DNA of 64,000 nucleotides from contig NZ_CP110257.1 of the NCBI RefSeq assembly GCF_026013905.1, forward strand, positions 3,209,501 through 3,273,500, read 5' to 3'. Position 1 is the first letter of the stretch, and each line of letters begins with the position of its first letter. Under the pieces are notes generated by a model. That model saw only the letters and a list, made by a program, of their open reading frames with translations. It was not told where the DNA came from and did not search any database. This DNA comes from Schlegelella aquatica. Its GTDB lineage: Bacteria > Pseudomonadota > Gammaproteobacteria > Burkholderiales > Burkholderiaceae_C. Below, piece by piece: positions 25,635 to 34,180 of the stretch. The position numbers and the translations under genes were made by a program.

Positions 25635-26444
25635 TTACTCCATTTCGAAGTTGATCGGGGCGGGCACCGACACCTCGCGCGGCTGCCCGTCTTCCATGTA
25701 GGGCTTGAAGCGCGCCTCGCGCATCGCGCGCACGGCTTCGTCGTCCAGGCGGCGGTACCCCGACGACTGCTCGACGCTGATCTGCTTGGGGCGGCCCTGC
25801 ACGTCCACCACCACGCGCAGGACCACGAGGCCCCGCTCGCCCAACCGCTTGGACTGCACCGGATACACCGGCGCCGGCGGGCGCAGGTACTGCACGGCGC
25901 TGGCGGAGACCGGCTTGGGCGGCAGCGGCGCCGGGGCCGGCGCAGGGGCCGGCAGAGCAGGCGCGGCCACGGGGGCGGGCGGCTCGGCGGGCGCCGGGGG
26001 TGCGGGCTGCGGCGGCGGAGGCGCGACGAAGGGTGCGGGAGCCGGGCTCGGCGGAGCCGTGAGCACGGGCTTGGGAGGCGCTGGAGCCTTGGGGGCCGGT
26101 TTCATCGGCGGTGGGGGCGCAGGCGCGGGTGGAGGCGGAGCGGGCGGCGCCTGCGTCACCCACTCCACGAAGATCGGGGTGGCCTGGCCGACGGCGCGGC
26201 GTACCGCGTCCACCTGCATCAGCCCCCAGCCGGCCACGGCGTGAGCGGCGACGACCGCCCCCAACGTCAAGGCGCGCGTGCGGCGCGAGCCGGAGTCGCT
26301 ATAGCCCAGCGGCAGGACGCCCCGCGCCGAGACGGACGCGCCGCCCGCCCCGGCAGGCGATGAGGAAGAGCCGGGCGACGGCGAGGGAGCCGCTGCGGAC
26401 GTCGCGCGGGACGGGGCCGCGGGGCTGCGGGGCCGGGAAGACAT
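25635..26444 (-). CDS. tonB: TonB, periplasm-spanning energy transducer
   Basis: 269 residues. A Ser/Pro-rich cytoplasmic leader (~60 residues) precedes one membrane helix (LTLGAVVAAHAVAGWGLMQV, about 60-79). Next comes a Pro/Ala-rich spacer (about 98-185; repeated PAP, PPP, APA) that spans the periplasm. The C-terminal TonB domain follows: YPVQSKRLGERGLVVLRVVVDV, QSSGYRRLDDEAVRAMREARFKPY. The long N-terminus could be partly spurious, but no better start is visible; the Fur box sits 15 nt upstream of this ATG, which supports it only weakly because that places the box very close to the RBS. Confidence 0.93.
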   Translation of the reverse strand: MSSRPRSPAAPSRATSAAAPSPSPGSSSSPAGAGGASVSARGVLPLGYSDSGSRRTRALTLGAVVAAHAVAGWGLMQVDAVRRAVGQATPIFVEWVTQAPPAPPPPAPAPPPPMKPAPKAPAPPKPVLTAPPSPAPAPFVAPPPPQPAPPAPAEPPAPVAAPALPAPAPAPAPLPPKPVSASAVQYLRPPAPVYPVQSKRLGERGLVVLRVVVDVQGRPKQISVEQSSGYRRLDDEAVRAMREARFKPYMEDGQPREVSVPAPINFEME

Positions 26445-26459
26445 GGGGGCCTGTCACGA

Positions 26460-26478
26460 AATGAGAACGATTCGCATT
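26460..26478 (-). promoter_or_regulatory. Fur box upstream of tonB-exbB-exbD
   Basis: AATGAGAACGATTCGCATT, a 19-bp near-palindrome close to the AATGAGAATNATTCTCATT form seen at betaproteobacterial Fur sites. It lies 15-34 nt upstream of the tonB ATG and 6 nt from the stop of the MOSC gene, so the tonB operon is predicted to be repressed by Fur-Fe. Confidence 0.8.
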
Positions 26479-26484
26479 ATAGGG

Positions 26485-27072
26485 TCAGCGCCGCGCCCGC
26501 GCTTCGAACAGCTCGCGGATCGACACCTCCCGCGGACCGGGCACCAGCTCGAACGTCTGGCCGGCGGCGAGAGTGCCCGGGCGGCGCACGGCCAAGTAGA
26601 AGCCGCAAAAGCCCGATTGCACCATCATCTTGCTCGCGTGGCGAAACCCCATGGCGGCGTCGAGCTTGAAGCAGGGATAGCGGGGCTCGCTCACTGCGAG
26701 CGCGCAGTCGGGAAAGCGCAGCAGGTCGCCGATCCACACGTCGATCTCCAGCAGACCTTCGAGGGTGAGGTTCTCGCCCAGCAACCCGGGCGGGGGCTCG
26801 TCGTGCCAGCCGGCCACGCCCGCCTGCGCGCGCACCGTGCGCCAGAAGGCGTAGTGCTCGAACGGATAGGCATAGACGGCCTTCGATTGCCCGCCGTGCA
26901 CGCTCAGGTCCGCCTGCTCGTCTCCTTCCAGCCCGAGGGCCCGCACGGCGACGGTGCCCGCCACGGGGTGCTTGTGATAGGCCGTCATCATCTCGCGGCC
27001 GGCGATCTCGCTCGGGCGCGCGGTGCCGATCTGCACCGAGCGCAGGCGACCGAGCCGGGGTCGTGGTGTCAT
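26485..27072 (-). CDS. MOSC-domain protein (YiiM-like)
   Basis: 195 residues covering a MOSC (molybdenum cofactor sulfurase C-terminal) beta-strand domain: GDEQADLSVHGGQSKAVYAYPFEHYAFW, PGLLGENLTLEGLLEIDVWIGDLLRF, and the conserved cysteine in SEPRYPCFKLDAAMG (about residue 133). This Cys is thought to carry sulfur or Moco in MOSC proteins such as YiiM and mARC. Substrate unknown; YiiM acts on hydroxylated N compounds. It directly abuts the upstream tungstate-type binding protein (adjacent stop/start), suggesting a molybdenum/tungsten theme. Confidence 0.9.
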   Translation of the reverse strand: MTPRPRLGRLRSVQIGTARPSEIAGREMMTAYHKHPVAGTVAVRALGLEGDEQADLSVHGGQSKAVYAYPFEHYAFWRTVRAQAGVAGWHDEPPPGLLGENLTLEGLLEIDVWIGDLLRFPDCALAVSEPRYPCFKLDAAMGFRHASKMMVQSGFCGFYLAVRRPGTLAAGQTFELVPGPREVSIRELFEARARR

Positions 27073-27930
27073 TCATTGCCCTCCCGTCTGGAGGCCCCCG
27101 GCGGCCAGCACGCGGCGGCCGGTCGGCCCGGTGAGCCAGTTCATGAACAGCTTGGCGGCCGGGTGCGGGCTGCGGAACGAGCGCATCGCGTGGTAGGCGT
27201 CCTCCAGTCGCGGGTCGCCGTGCACGAGCACCGCATGGCTCTTGGCGCCGAGCGCCGCCCAGCTGAGGCGGTCGATCAGCAGGTAGGCGTTGTGGGCCAG
27301 CGCGGCCTGGATGGCCTGCGCGCAACCGCCTTCGGCACGCATGTACCAAGCGCCCTGGGGTACGACGCCGGCCGCCTTCCAAAGCGCCGCCTCCCGCAGG
27401 AGGGCCGCCGTGCCCTGAGGCGCCGAGACGAACGCGACGCCGCCCTGCGGCCCGGCCTGCGCGAGGCGCCGAAACGCCTCCAGCACGTCGGGCGTGCCCT
27501 TCAGGCCGAGGGGATCCTTGCCCCGCTCGGGCCCCTTCGCCGCCACCGGGCCCACGAGCACGAACTCGCTGCGGCCCAGCCGGCGCCGGTCGTGCACCAG
27601 GCCCTGGCGGTCCAACGCGATCTCCAGCTCCGGGGCGTGGGCGATCGCCACATCGGCCCCGCCCTGCTCCACCGCGCTCAACGCCTGGGCGCTGGGCCCG
27701 CGCAGCCATTGCGTGGCCAGACCGATGTCGCGGGTGAGCGCATCGCGCAGGCGCCGCGCCAAGCCGCTGTCCACGACGGCGGTGGCGGCTGCGACGCGCA
27801 AGGGGCGGTCCCGCGCCTCGCCCGACGGGGACGGCTGGGCATGCGCAAGACGCAGGCTGCCGCAGGGCAGCAAGAGGGCCGCACCTAGCAGCTGGCGGCG
27901 CGGGCGTCGGAAAGGCGGGGGGCGTTTCAT
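27073..27930 (-). CDS. TupA-like periplasmic oxyanion-binding protein
   Basis: 285 residues with a signal peptide (basic RRPRRQLLGAALLLPCG then SLRLAHAQP, about 31 residues; Tat- or Sec-like). The mature part resembles the tungstate/molybdate-binding PBP2 fold of TupA: VVDSGLARRLRDALTRDIG, a GGADVAIAHAPELE block and LGRSEFVLVGP. No tupB or tupC gene is adjacent, so it is an orphan binding protein or uses a remote permease. The MOSC gene starts immediately after its stop. Oxyanion specificity (tungstate, molybdate or other) is inference. Confidence 0.75.
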   Translation of the reverse strand: MKRPPPFRRPRRQLLGAALLLPCGSLRLAHAQPSPSGEARDRPLRVAAATAVVDSGLARRLRDALTRDIGLATQWLRGPSAQALSAVEQGGADVAIAHAPELEIALDRQGLVHDRRRLGRSEFVLVGPVAAKGPERGKDPLGLKGTPDVLEAFRRLAQAGPQGGVAFVSAPQGTAALLREAALWKAAGVVPQGAWYMRAEGGCAQAIQAALAHNAYLLIDRLSWAALGAKSHAVLVHGDPRLEDAYHAMRSFRSPHPAAKLFMNWLTGPTGRRVLAAGGLQTGGQ

Positions 27931-28429
27931 CGGGGCAGGGCTCGGGAGTCCAAGCCGTTAGTGTGGCTCAGCCCCGGGCACGCGCCCCCGCTCGGCACCT
28001 TGTCGGCCTCGCCGTGAAGATCGCACACTGGTGCGAGGCCCGCGCATGGCCCCATAAAGGATTTGCATACTTTGTCCTGCGCCCCGGTTACCACGGGATT
28101 ACACTGAATGCCGGGCGGCCGACAGGCGCCGTCCACCGAGGGGTGAGGGCGGCACACGATGCGCGGCCCTCGCGTCAGAGAGAGCAAGGCGGCCTCGCAC
28201 AGCCCCGGGAGCCGTCCGCTGGCACGGAACGTGCCAGTCACCGAAAGGCTGTCGCGCGGCATTCGGAAAGCCGTGCTGTGGTATTTCAGTCCCCGATCGA
28301 GCCCCGCGCCCGGCGCGGCTCGCCCCCTCGGGACGACCGATCGCGTCGCCCGCGCCGCGGCGCCGCGGGAGTGCCCCTCGCACCGCAGCCGGTTCTCCGA
28401 ATCCCGTGCTTTTCATGATTGGAGAACCG
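27931..28429. other. Intergenic region upstream of pckG
   Basis: About 500 nt with no credible gene; the open frames here have no homology-like features. It is less GC-rich at 28040-28105. An inverted repeat GGCACG-GAA-CGTGCC lies at 28221-28235. The pckG RBS GGAGA lies at 28421-28425. No clear -35/-10 pair was seen. It presumably holds the divergent promoters of pckG and the TupA-like gene, and perhaps a long pckG leader. Confidence 0.5.
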
Positions 28430-30295
28430 ATGAACCAACCCGTCATGCAAGGGCTGGCACTCAATGCGCCGTCCTACGTGAAGAACGCCAAGCTGCTGGC
28501 CTGGGTGGCGGAAGTTGCCGCGCTCACGCAGCCCGACCGCATCCACTGGTGCGACGGCAGCCAGGAGGAGTACGACCGCCTGTGCCAGCAGTTGGTGGAC
28601 GCCGGCACCTTCCGGCGCCTCAACCCCGCCAAGCGGCCCAACAGCTACCTGGCCTGGAGCGACCCGAGCGACGTCGCCCGCGTCGAGGACCGCACCTTCA
28701 TCTGCACCGAGCGTCAGGAGGACGCCGGCCCGACCAACAACTGGATCGCCCCCGCCGAGATGCGCGCGCTGCTGCAAACCGGCGAGAACGCCCTGTTCAA
28801 AGGCTGCATGCGCGGCCGCACGATGTACGTGGTGCCGTTCTCGATGGGGCCGATCGGCTCGCCGATCGCGCACATCGGCGTCGAGTTGTCCGACAGCCCC
28901 TACGTGGCCGTCAACATGCGCATCATGACCCGCATGGGCCGCGCCGTGTACGACGTGCTGGGCACGAGCGGCGACTTCGTGCCCTGCGTACACACCGTCG
29001 GCGCGCCGCTCGAGCCGGGCCAGAAGGACGTGCCCTGGCCCTGCAACAAGACCAAGTACATCGTGCACTACCCCGAGACGCGCGAGATCTGGTCGTACGG
29101 CTCCGGCTATGGCGGCAACGCGCTCTTGGGCAAGAAGTGCTTCGCGCTGCGCATCGCCTCCACGATGGGCCGCGACGAAGGCTGGCTGGCCGAGCACATG
29201 CTCATCCTGGGCGTGACCTCCCCCGAGGGCAAGAAGTACCACGTCGCGGCCGCCTTCCCGAGCGCCTGCGGCAAGACCAATTTCGCGATGCTGATCCCGC
29301 CGCCCGCCTTCGGCGGCTGGAAGGTCACCACCATCGGCGACGACATCGCCTGGATCAAGCCGGGCGCCGACGGCAAGCTCTATGCCATCAACCCCGAGGC
29401 GGGCTACTTCGGCGTCGCCCCGGGCACCAACGTCAAGACCAACCCGAACTGCATGGCGTCGCTCGGCCACGACGTGATCTTCACCAACGTCGCGCTCACC
29501 GACGACGGCGACGTCTGGTGGGAAGGCATGACCGACGAGCCGCCGGCCCACTGCATCGACTGGCAGGGCCAGGACTGGACGCCCGAGATCGCCAAGCAGA
29601 CCGGCCGCAAGGCGGCGCACCCCAACGCGCGCTTCACCGTGGCGGCCACCAACAACCCCGCGCTGGACGACGCCTGGGACGACCCGAAGGGCGTCGCGAT
29701 CGACGCCTTCATCTTCGGCGGCCGCCGCTCGACCACGGTGCCGCTGGTGACCGAGGCGCGCGACTGGACCGAAGGCGTCTACATGGCCGCGACGATGGGC
29801 TCCGAAACCACCGCGGCGGCCTTCGGCCAGCAGGGCGTGGTGCGCCGCGACCCGTTCGCGATGCTGCCCTTCATGGGCTACCACATGGCCGACTACTTCC
29901 AGCACTGGCTCACGCTCGGCCGCACGCTGGAGGCCCACGGCGCCCAGCTGCCCAAGATCTACTGCGTCAACTGGTTCCGCAAGGGCGACGACGGCAAGTT
30001 CGTCTGGCCGGGCTACGGCGAGAACATGCGCGTGCTCAAGTGGATGCTGGACCGTATCGAGGGCCGCGCGGCCGGCGAGGAGCACGTCTTCGGCGTCTCG
30101 CCCCGCTACGAAGACCTGAACTGGGACGGCCTGCCGTTCTCGCGCGAGCAGTTCCAGAAGGTCACGAGCCTCGACCACGAGGCCTGGCAGCACGAGCTGA
30201 AGCTGCACGACGAGCTGTTCGAGCAGCTCGGGCCCCGCGTGCCGGGCGAGCTGCGCGCGGTCAAGGACCGCATCGAGGCCCGCATGGCGGGTTGA
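28430..30295 (+). CDS. pckG: PckG, GTP-dependent phosphoenolpyruvate carboxykinase
   Basis: 621 residues; converts oxaloacetate plus GTP to PEP, the entry to gluconeogenesis. The kinase P-loop with the catalytic Cys is [15 protein letters not shown] near residue 280. Other blocks are [56 protein letters not shown] and [14 protein letters not shown]. Length matches the GTP family (not the ~540-residue ATP type). The ATG at 28430 has GGAGA 5 nt upstream and is preferred to a GTG at 28406. It is followed by a clear terminator at 30426. Confidence 0.96.
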   Translation: MNQPVMQGLALNAPSYVKNAKLLAWVAEVAALTQPDRIHWCDGSQEEYDRLCQQLVDAGTFRRLNPAKRPNSYLAWSDPSDVARVEDRTFICTERQEDAGPTNNWIAPAEMRALLQTGENALFKGCMRGRTMYVVPFSMGPIGSPIAHIGVELSDSPYVAVNMRIMTRMGRAVYDVLGTSGDFVPCVHTVGAPLEPGQKDVPWPCNKTKYIVHYPETREIWSYGSGYGGNALLGKKCFALRIASTMGRDEGWLAEHMLILGVTSPEGKKYHVAAAFPSACGKTNFAMLIPPPAFGGWKVTTIGDDIAWIKPGADGKLYAINPEAGYFGVAPGTNVKTNPNCMASLGHDVIFTNVALTDDGDVWWEGMTDEPPAHCIDWQGQDWTPEIAKQTGRKAAHPNARFTVAATNNPALDDAWDDPKGVAIDAFIFGGRRSTTVPLVTEARDWTEGVYMAATMGSETTAAAFGQQGVVRRDPFAMLPFMGYHMADYFQHWLTLGRTLEAHGAQLPKIYCVNWFRKGDDGKFVWPGYGENMRVLKWMLDRIEGRAAGEEHVFGVSPRYEDLNWDGLPFSREQFQKVTSLDHEAWQHELKLHDELFEQLGPRVPGELRAVKDRIEARMAG

Positions 30296-30425
30296 GGCAC
30301 CGGGCTCGCCGGGCGCACGCCGGCGGGCGGCTGCAGGGCGACGGTCCCGGGCAGTGCCCTGCGGGGCGCGGGCCGATGAGGCCACCCACTGCCAGACCCC
30401 GCTGCCGGAACCGCCACCAACGACG

Positions 30426-30455
30426 AAGCCCGCCGACGGCGGGCTTGTTCTTTTT
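30426..30455 (+). terminator. Rho-independent terminator of pckG
   Basis: AAGCCCGCC-GAC-GGCGGGCTT, a perfect 9-bp stem with 3-nt loop, then GTTCTTTTT. It lies 130 nt after the pckG stop and before the convergent small gene. Confidence 0.88.
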
Positions 30456-30483
30456 CAGTGCGGCACGGCGGATGCGCGTGTGC

Positions 30484-30738
30484 TCAGCGCACGTCTTCCG
30501 GCTCGTAGCGCAGGGCGGCGGCGCGCAGATCGGCCGCGAAGCCCGGCTGGCTGCGCTCGTAGGAGCGGGCGAGTTGCAGCAGCGCCTCGCGATCGGCATA
30601 CGGATCGCCTGCGCGCAGCGACCGCAGCCAGGCCCCCGCGGCCTTCAGCAGGCGTGCCGCGGCATCACCCAGCACAGCAGCGCCACGCGGAGCCCCGGCG
30701 CGACGGGCGACTTGGAAGTCAACGGTGGTGGCGGTCAT
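30484..30738 (-). CDS. Small hypothetical protein (84 residues)
   Basis: No recognised family. Composition is Ala/Arg-rich with a helical look: VDFQVARRAGAPRGAAVLGDAAARLLKAAGAWLRSL and a C-terminal ALRYEPEDVR. No signal peptide, membrane segment or Cys. AAGGAG lies 6 nt upstream of the ATG at 30738, a strong RBS; the GTG three bases further upstream is too close to it. It is divergent from a LysR gene with a TAGGG-N4-CCCTA repeat between, so it may be that regulator's target. Confidence 0.65.
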   Translation of the reverse strand: MTATTVDFQVARRAGAPRGAAVLGDAAARLLKAAGAWLRSLRAGDPYADREALLQLARSYERSQPGFAADLRAAALRYEPEDVR

Positions 30739-30793
30739 CACTTGCTCCTTGGCAATGGGTACGAAGGCACCCGTATCTCGATGACCGGAAGTT

Positions 30794-30807
30794 TAGGGTT
30801 TACCCTA
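30794..30807. promoter_or_regulatory. TAGGG-TTTA-CCCTA inverted repeat between small gene and lysR
   Basis: A 5-bp perfect inverted repeat with 4-nt spacer, 56 nt upstream of the small gene and 74 nt upstream of lysR. The core AGGGTTTACC recurs upstream of fpr and yhhQ. It could be a regulator binding site for one or both divergent promoters. Confidence 0.45.
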
Positions 30808-30880
30808 GGTATGACGCCAATGAATTCTGCGAATCTCGGGCATTCACCGCCGTGATGCCGCAAGGCTCGCCCGACCCGCC

Positions 30881-31840
30881 GTGAACTTCCGCACGCTGGA
30901 CCTGAACCTGCTGCGCGTCTTCGACCAGGTGATGGCCGAGCGCAACCTCACGCGCGCTGCGCAGCGCCTGGCGATGACCCAGCCCGCGGTCAGCAACGCG
31001 CTGCGCCGGCTGCGCGAGGCGATCGGCGACGAGCTGGTGGTGCGCACCGCCTCCGGCGTGCGGCCGACCCCGCGGGCCGAGGCGCTGTGGCCGCATGTGC
31101 GGGCCGCCCTGGACGAACTGCGCGCCGCCCTGGACCCGTCGGCCTTCGACCCCCGGCAGAACGCCGCGACGTTCCGCCTGGCGATGGCCGATGCGACCGC
31201 TGCGACGCTCCTGCCCCACTTGATTTCGGCGATAGAACGAGAGCAAGCGCTCACCAATCTGCGGGTGCTGCCGCTGACCACGCGCGACCCGCGGGCCCTG
31301 TTGGAGCGCAACGAGGCGGACTTCGCGGTGGGGTACTTCCCCGACGCGGTGGCCGCGCTCTCTCACGAAGGCCACGGAGCGCCGCTGCACCACGAACGGT
31401 TGTGGGACGACGAGTACGTGTGCGTGATGCGCAAGGACCACCCGCTGGCGAAGCGGGTCCTCACGCTCGACGAGTTCTGCGCCGCGCATCACCTGCTGGT
31501 GAGCTTTTCGGGCAGAGCGCATGGGTTCGTCGACCAGGCGCTGGCCGCCCTCAACCGCACGCGCCGGGTCGTGCTGACCGTCAACCAGTTCTTCACCGCG
31601 GGCCGGGTGGTGACGCAATCGGACCTGCTCACGGTGCTGCCCCGGCAGTTCGTGCCGGCCACCGGCTTCGAGGGCGAGCTCGTCACGCGGCCCCTGCCCC
31701 TCTCGCTGCAAGGCGTGCATGTGGAGGTGCTGTGGCACCAACGCCACGACCGGCACCCGGCGTACCGGTGGATGCTGCAACAGGTGCGTGAGGCGGCCGC
31801 CCGGCGCCGGGAGGCTGCGCTGCGACCTGCCCGGGCGTAG
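30881..31840 (+). CDS. LysR-family regulator (NodD/NahR-like)
   Basis: 319 residues starting at GTG. The HTH is at about residues 1-62: MNFRTLDLNLLRVFDQVMAERNLTRAAQRLAMTQPAVSNALRRLR. The remainder is a LysR effector-binding domain. The LDLNLL start and PAVSNALRRLR recognition helix are typical of the NodD/NahR/LinR subgroup, which often controls aromatic compound use. The effector is unknown. The target may be the divergent 84-residue gene. A 10-bp GC stem 83 nt after the stop may terminate it. Confidence 0.9.
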   Translation: MNFRTLDLNLLRVFDQVMAERNLTRAAQRLAMTQPAVSNALRRLREAIGDELVVRTASGVRPTPRAEALWPHVRAALDELRAALDPSAFDPRQNAATFRLAMADATAATLLPHLISAIEREQALTNLRVLPLTTRDPRALLERNEADFAVGYFPDAVAALSHEGHGAPLHHERLWDDEYVCVMRKDHPLAKRVLTLDEFCAAHHLLVSFSGRAHGFVDQALAALNRTRRVVLTVNQFFTAGRVVTQSDLLTVLPRQFVPATGFEGELVTRPLPLSLQGVHVEVLWHQRHDRHPAYRWMLQQVREAAARRREAALRPARA

Positions 31841-31922
31841 CCGCGAACCCGCGGATGCGGGCCGAGAAGAACCGAGGACCGAGAAGAACCTGGACCGAGA
31901 AGGACCGAGGACGGATAGAACG

Positions 31923-31955
31923 CCCGGTCCGCTTGCGCGGACCGGGGCTCTTTGC
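31923..31955 (+). terminator. Hairpin downstream of lysR
   Basis: CCCGGTCCGC-TTGC-GCGGACCGGG, a perfect 10-bp stem, followed by GCTCTTTG, a weak T-tract. Just before it (31855-31915) are short GAGAAGAACC/GACCGAG direct repeats. The rest of the 31841-32087 gap holds no gene. Confidence 0.55.
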
Positions 31956-32087
31956 CCACGAAGGCCCTCCCTGAAGGGTGCGGGCGCCGGCCCCGAAGGG
32001 CGCGGCGATGACAGCGATTGCTACTGCGGATGATTGTCGCGGTGCAGCACGGCCGCGGTAACTGCCTGTTTTGTCAGGTGCCCTCGG

Positions 32088-33401
32088 TCAGGCCGTCTGT
32101 GCACGCGGGGCGAGCGTCGAGCGGCCGGCCGGCTCGCCGTAGAAGCCGAAGTCGATCGCCGGGCGGCGGCCGCTCATCAGCTCGGCCAGCGCGCGGCCGG
32201 AGCCCGCGCCGTGCGTCCAGCCCAGCGTACCGTGGCCGGCGTTGACCCACAGGTTGGGGATGCGGCTGCGCCCGATGTAGGGGATGTTGTTCGGGGTGCT
32301 GGGCCGCAGGCCGGTCCAGAAGTGGGGCTCGGAGGTGTCCGCGACGCCGGGGAAGACTTCGTCGTAGCGGCGCAGGAGCGCCTGGCAGCGCACGCGGGCC
32401 GTCGGCGTGTCGAGCCGGGTGTCGTAGCCGGCCAGCTCGGCGGTGCCTGCGATGCGGATCTCGTCGCCCAGGCGCGAGATCGCGATCTTGCGCGCATCGT
32501 CGATCATGCTGACCACGCTCGCCCGCTCGGGATGCTTCAGGCGCAAGGTGGCCGAGTAGCCCTTGGCGGGGTAGATGTTCAGCGAGATGCCGAGCGGGCG
32601 CAGCAGCGGGGCCGTGTACGAGCCGAGCGCGGCCACATGCGCGTCGGCCTTCAGCGCGCGGCGACGGCCGGTGCGCCGGTCCTGCACCTGGACCGAGCCC
32701 ACCCGGCCGCCTTCCAGCCCGAAGCCCAGCACGTCGTGCTCGTAGAGGAACTCCACGCCCGCCTGGGCGCAGCGCCGCGCCAGCTCCTGCGTGAACACCC
32801 GCGCGTCGCCCGACTCGTCGGTGGGCGTGTAGGTGCCGCCCGCGATGCGCCCGGCGAAGCCGGTGAGTGCCGGCTCGACGGCCAGCACCTCCTCGCGCGA
32901 CAGGATGCGCCGGTCCACGCCGTAGCGGCGCATCAGCTCGGCCGCCTCGGCCCCGGCCTCGAAATCCTTCTGGCTGGAGAAGAAGTGCAAGATGCCGCGC
33001 TCCAGGCGGTGGTACTCGATGCCCGTTTGGGCGACCAGCTCCTTGAGCGACTCGTGGCTGTAGCGGCCCAGGGCCACGAGCTGCCGCACGTTGCGCTCGA
33101 ACGCCGCGTCGGTGCACTGGGTGAGGAAGCTCAGGCCCCAGCGCCACTGCTGCGGGTCCAGCCTGGGACGGAACAGCAGCGGCGAGTCGTCGTGCATCAG
33201 CCACTTGAGCACCTTGATCGGTGCCTCGGCGCTGGCCCATGGCTCGCAGAAGCTCACCGAGATCTGCGCCCCGTTGGCGAAGCTGGTCTCCAGCGCCGCG
33301 TCCGGCTGCCGGTCGACCACGGTGACCTCGTGGCCGGACTGCCGCAGGTACCAGGCGGTGGCGACGCCGATGATGCCGGCGCCCAGAACGTTGACTCGCA
33401 T
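32088..33401 (-). CDS. dadA: DadA-type D-amino acid dehydrogenase
   Basis: 437-residue FAD protein (DAO family) that oxidises D-amino acids, mainly D-alanine, to 2-oxoacids and passes electrons to the quinone pool. N-terminal dinucleotide-binding motif GAGIIGVATAWYL at residues 7-19; further blocks SFANGAQISVSFCEPWA, ALGSYTAPLLRPLG, YPAKGYSATL, TGLRPSTPNNIPYIG and VNAGHGTLGWTHGAGSG. Length and motifs fit DadA. A lysE-type exporter gene lies 58 nt upstream on the same strand and may share the promoter. dadX is not adjacent. Confidence 0.93.
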   Translation of the reverse strand: MRVNVLGAGIIGVATAWYLRQSGHEVTVVDRQPDAALETSFANGAQISVSFCEPWASAEAPIKVLKWLMHDDSPLLFRPRLDPQQWRWGLSFLTQCTDAAFERNVRQLVALGRYSHESLKELVAQTGIEYHRLERGILHFFSSQKDFEAGAEAAELMRRYGVDRRILSREEVLAVEPALTGFAGRIAGGTYTPTDESGDARVFTQELARRCAQAGVEFLYEHDVLGFGLEGGRVGSVQVQDRRTGRRRALKADAHVAALGSYTAPLLRPLGISLNIYPAKGYSATLRLKHPERASVVSMIDDARKIAISRLGDEIRIAGTAELAGYDTRLDTPTARVRCQALLRRYDEVFPGVADTSEPHFWTGLRPSTPNNIPYIGRSRIPNLWVNAGHGTLGWTHGAGSGRALAELMSGRRPAIDFGFYGEPAGRSTLAPRAQTA

Positions 33402-33459
33402 GACGAACTCCTCGTGAGCGTTCGCAAGGTGAGGGCCGCCGCGGTGGCGGCGGTGGCCC

Positions 33460-34107
33460 TCAAGGTAAAGGTTTGGCCGCCAGTTGCACAGCCATCCACG
33501 CCATGACCCCGGCCACGACCGCGTCTATCGCGCGCCAGACCTGCGGACGCCGCAGCCAGCGCGCCGCCGCCGCGGCGCCGAAGCCCAGGGTCGAGAACCA
33601 CAGCGCCGATGCCGCTCCCGCGCCGCCGACGAAGGCCAGCCTCGCCAGCCCATCGTGCTGGGCGCCCAGCGTGCCCATCAGCACCACCGTGTCCAGGTAG
33701 ACGTGGGGGTTGAGATAGGTCATCGCCAGCACAGCCGCCACGGTCGGGCCCAGGCGCTCGGCCGGGCCCGCCGCCACCAGCCCGGCCGCCGCTCCCTGCC
33801 AGGCCCGGCGGGCGGCGCGCGCGGCGTACAGCGCCAGGAACGCCGCGCCGCCGAAGCGCACCGCCTGCAGCGCGAGCGGCGAGTCGGCGATCAGCCGGCC
33901 CAGCCCGTACACGCCCGCGGCCGTCAGCCACCAGTCGGACAGCGTGCACACCGCGACGACCACCCCCACGTGCGAGCGCGCCAGCCCCTGGCGCAGCACC
34001 AGCGCGTTCTGGGCGCCGATCGCGACGATGAGCCCGCCCATCGCCAGCAGGCCCTGCAAGGCGGCGGGGCCGACGGCGGCATCGACGGTCGGGAAGGCGG
34101 CATCCAT
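33460..34107 (-). CDS. LysE/ArgO-family amino acid exporter
   Basis: 215 residues with about six membrane helices. The LysE signature is visible: GLIVAIGAQNALVLRQGL near residues 24-42 and MTYLNPHVYLDTVVLMG near 130. These proteins export basic amino acids (Arg, Lys). It is divergent from an ArgP-like LysR gene, the same pairing as E. coli argO/argP and Corynebacterium lysE/lysG, which strongly suggests ArgO function. dadA follows on the same strand. Confidence 0.92.
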   Translation of the reverse strand: MDAAFPTVDAAVGPAALQGLLAMGGLIVAIGAQNALVLRQGLARSHVGVVVAVCTLSDWWLTAAGVYGLGRLIADSPLALQAVRFGGAAFLALYAARAARRAWQGAAAGLVAAGPAERLGPTVAAVLAMTYLNPHVYLDTVVLMGTLGAQHDGLARLAFVGGAGAASALWFSTLGFGAAAAARWLRRPQVWRAIDAVVAGVMAWMAVQLAAKPLP

Positions 34108-34180
34108 CCCGCGATTGTTGTGCGGCCGTGCTTCGCCGTGAAGGACGATGAATATTCTTCGCATTACATTAGCGATGCTT

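Noticed and set aside
27927..28262. Leftward 111-codon ORF in the pckG upstream gap
   Set aside because: No RBS, Cys/Pro-scattered composition, no family features; judged chance ORF.
28159..30855. 898-codon ORF overlapping pckG
   Set aside because: Same strand, other frame, Arg/Ala/Pro-rich with no motif, while the pckG frame carries all PEPCK signatures.
31855..31915. GAGAAGAACC/GACCGAG short repeats as a tRNA or CRISPR leader
   Set aside because: They are irregular short direct repeats with no cloverleaf and no spacer structure.
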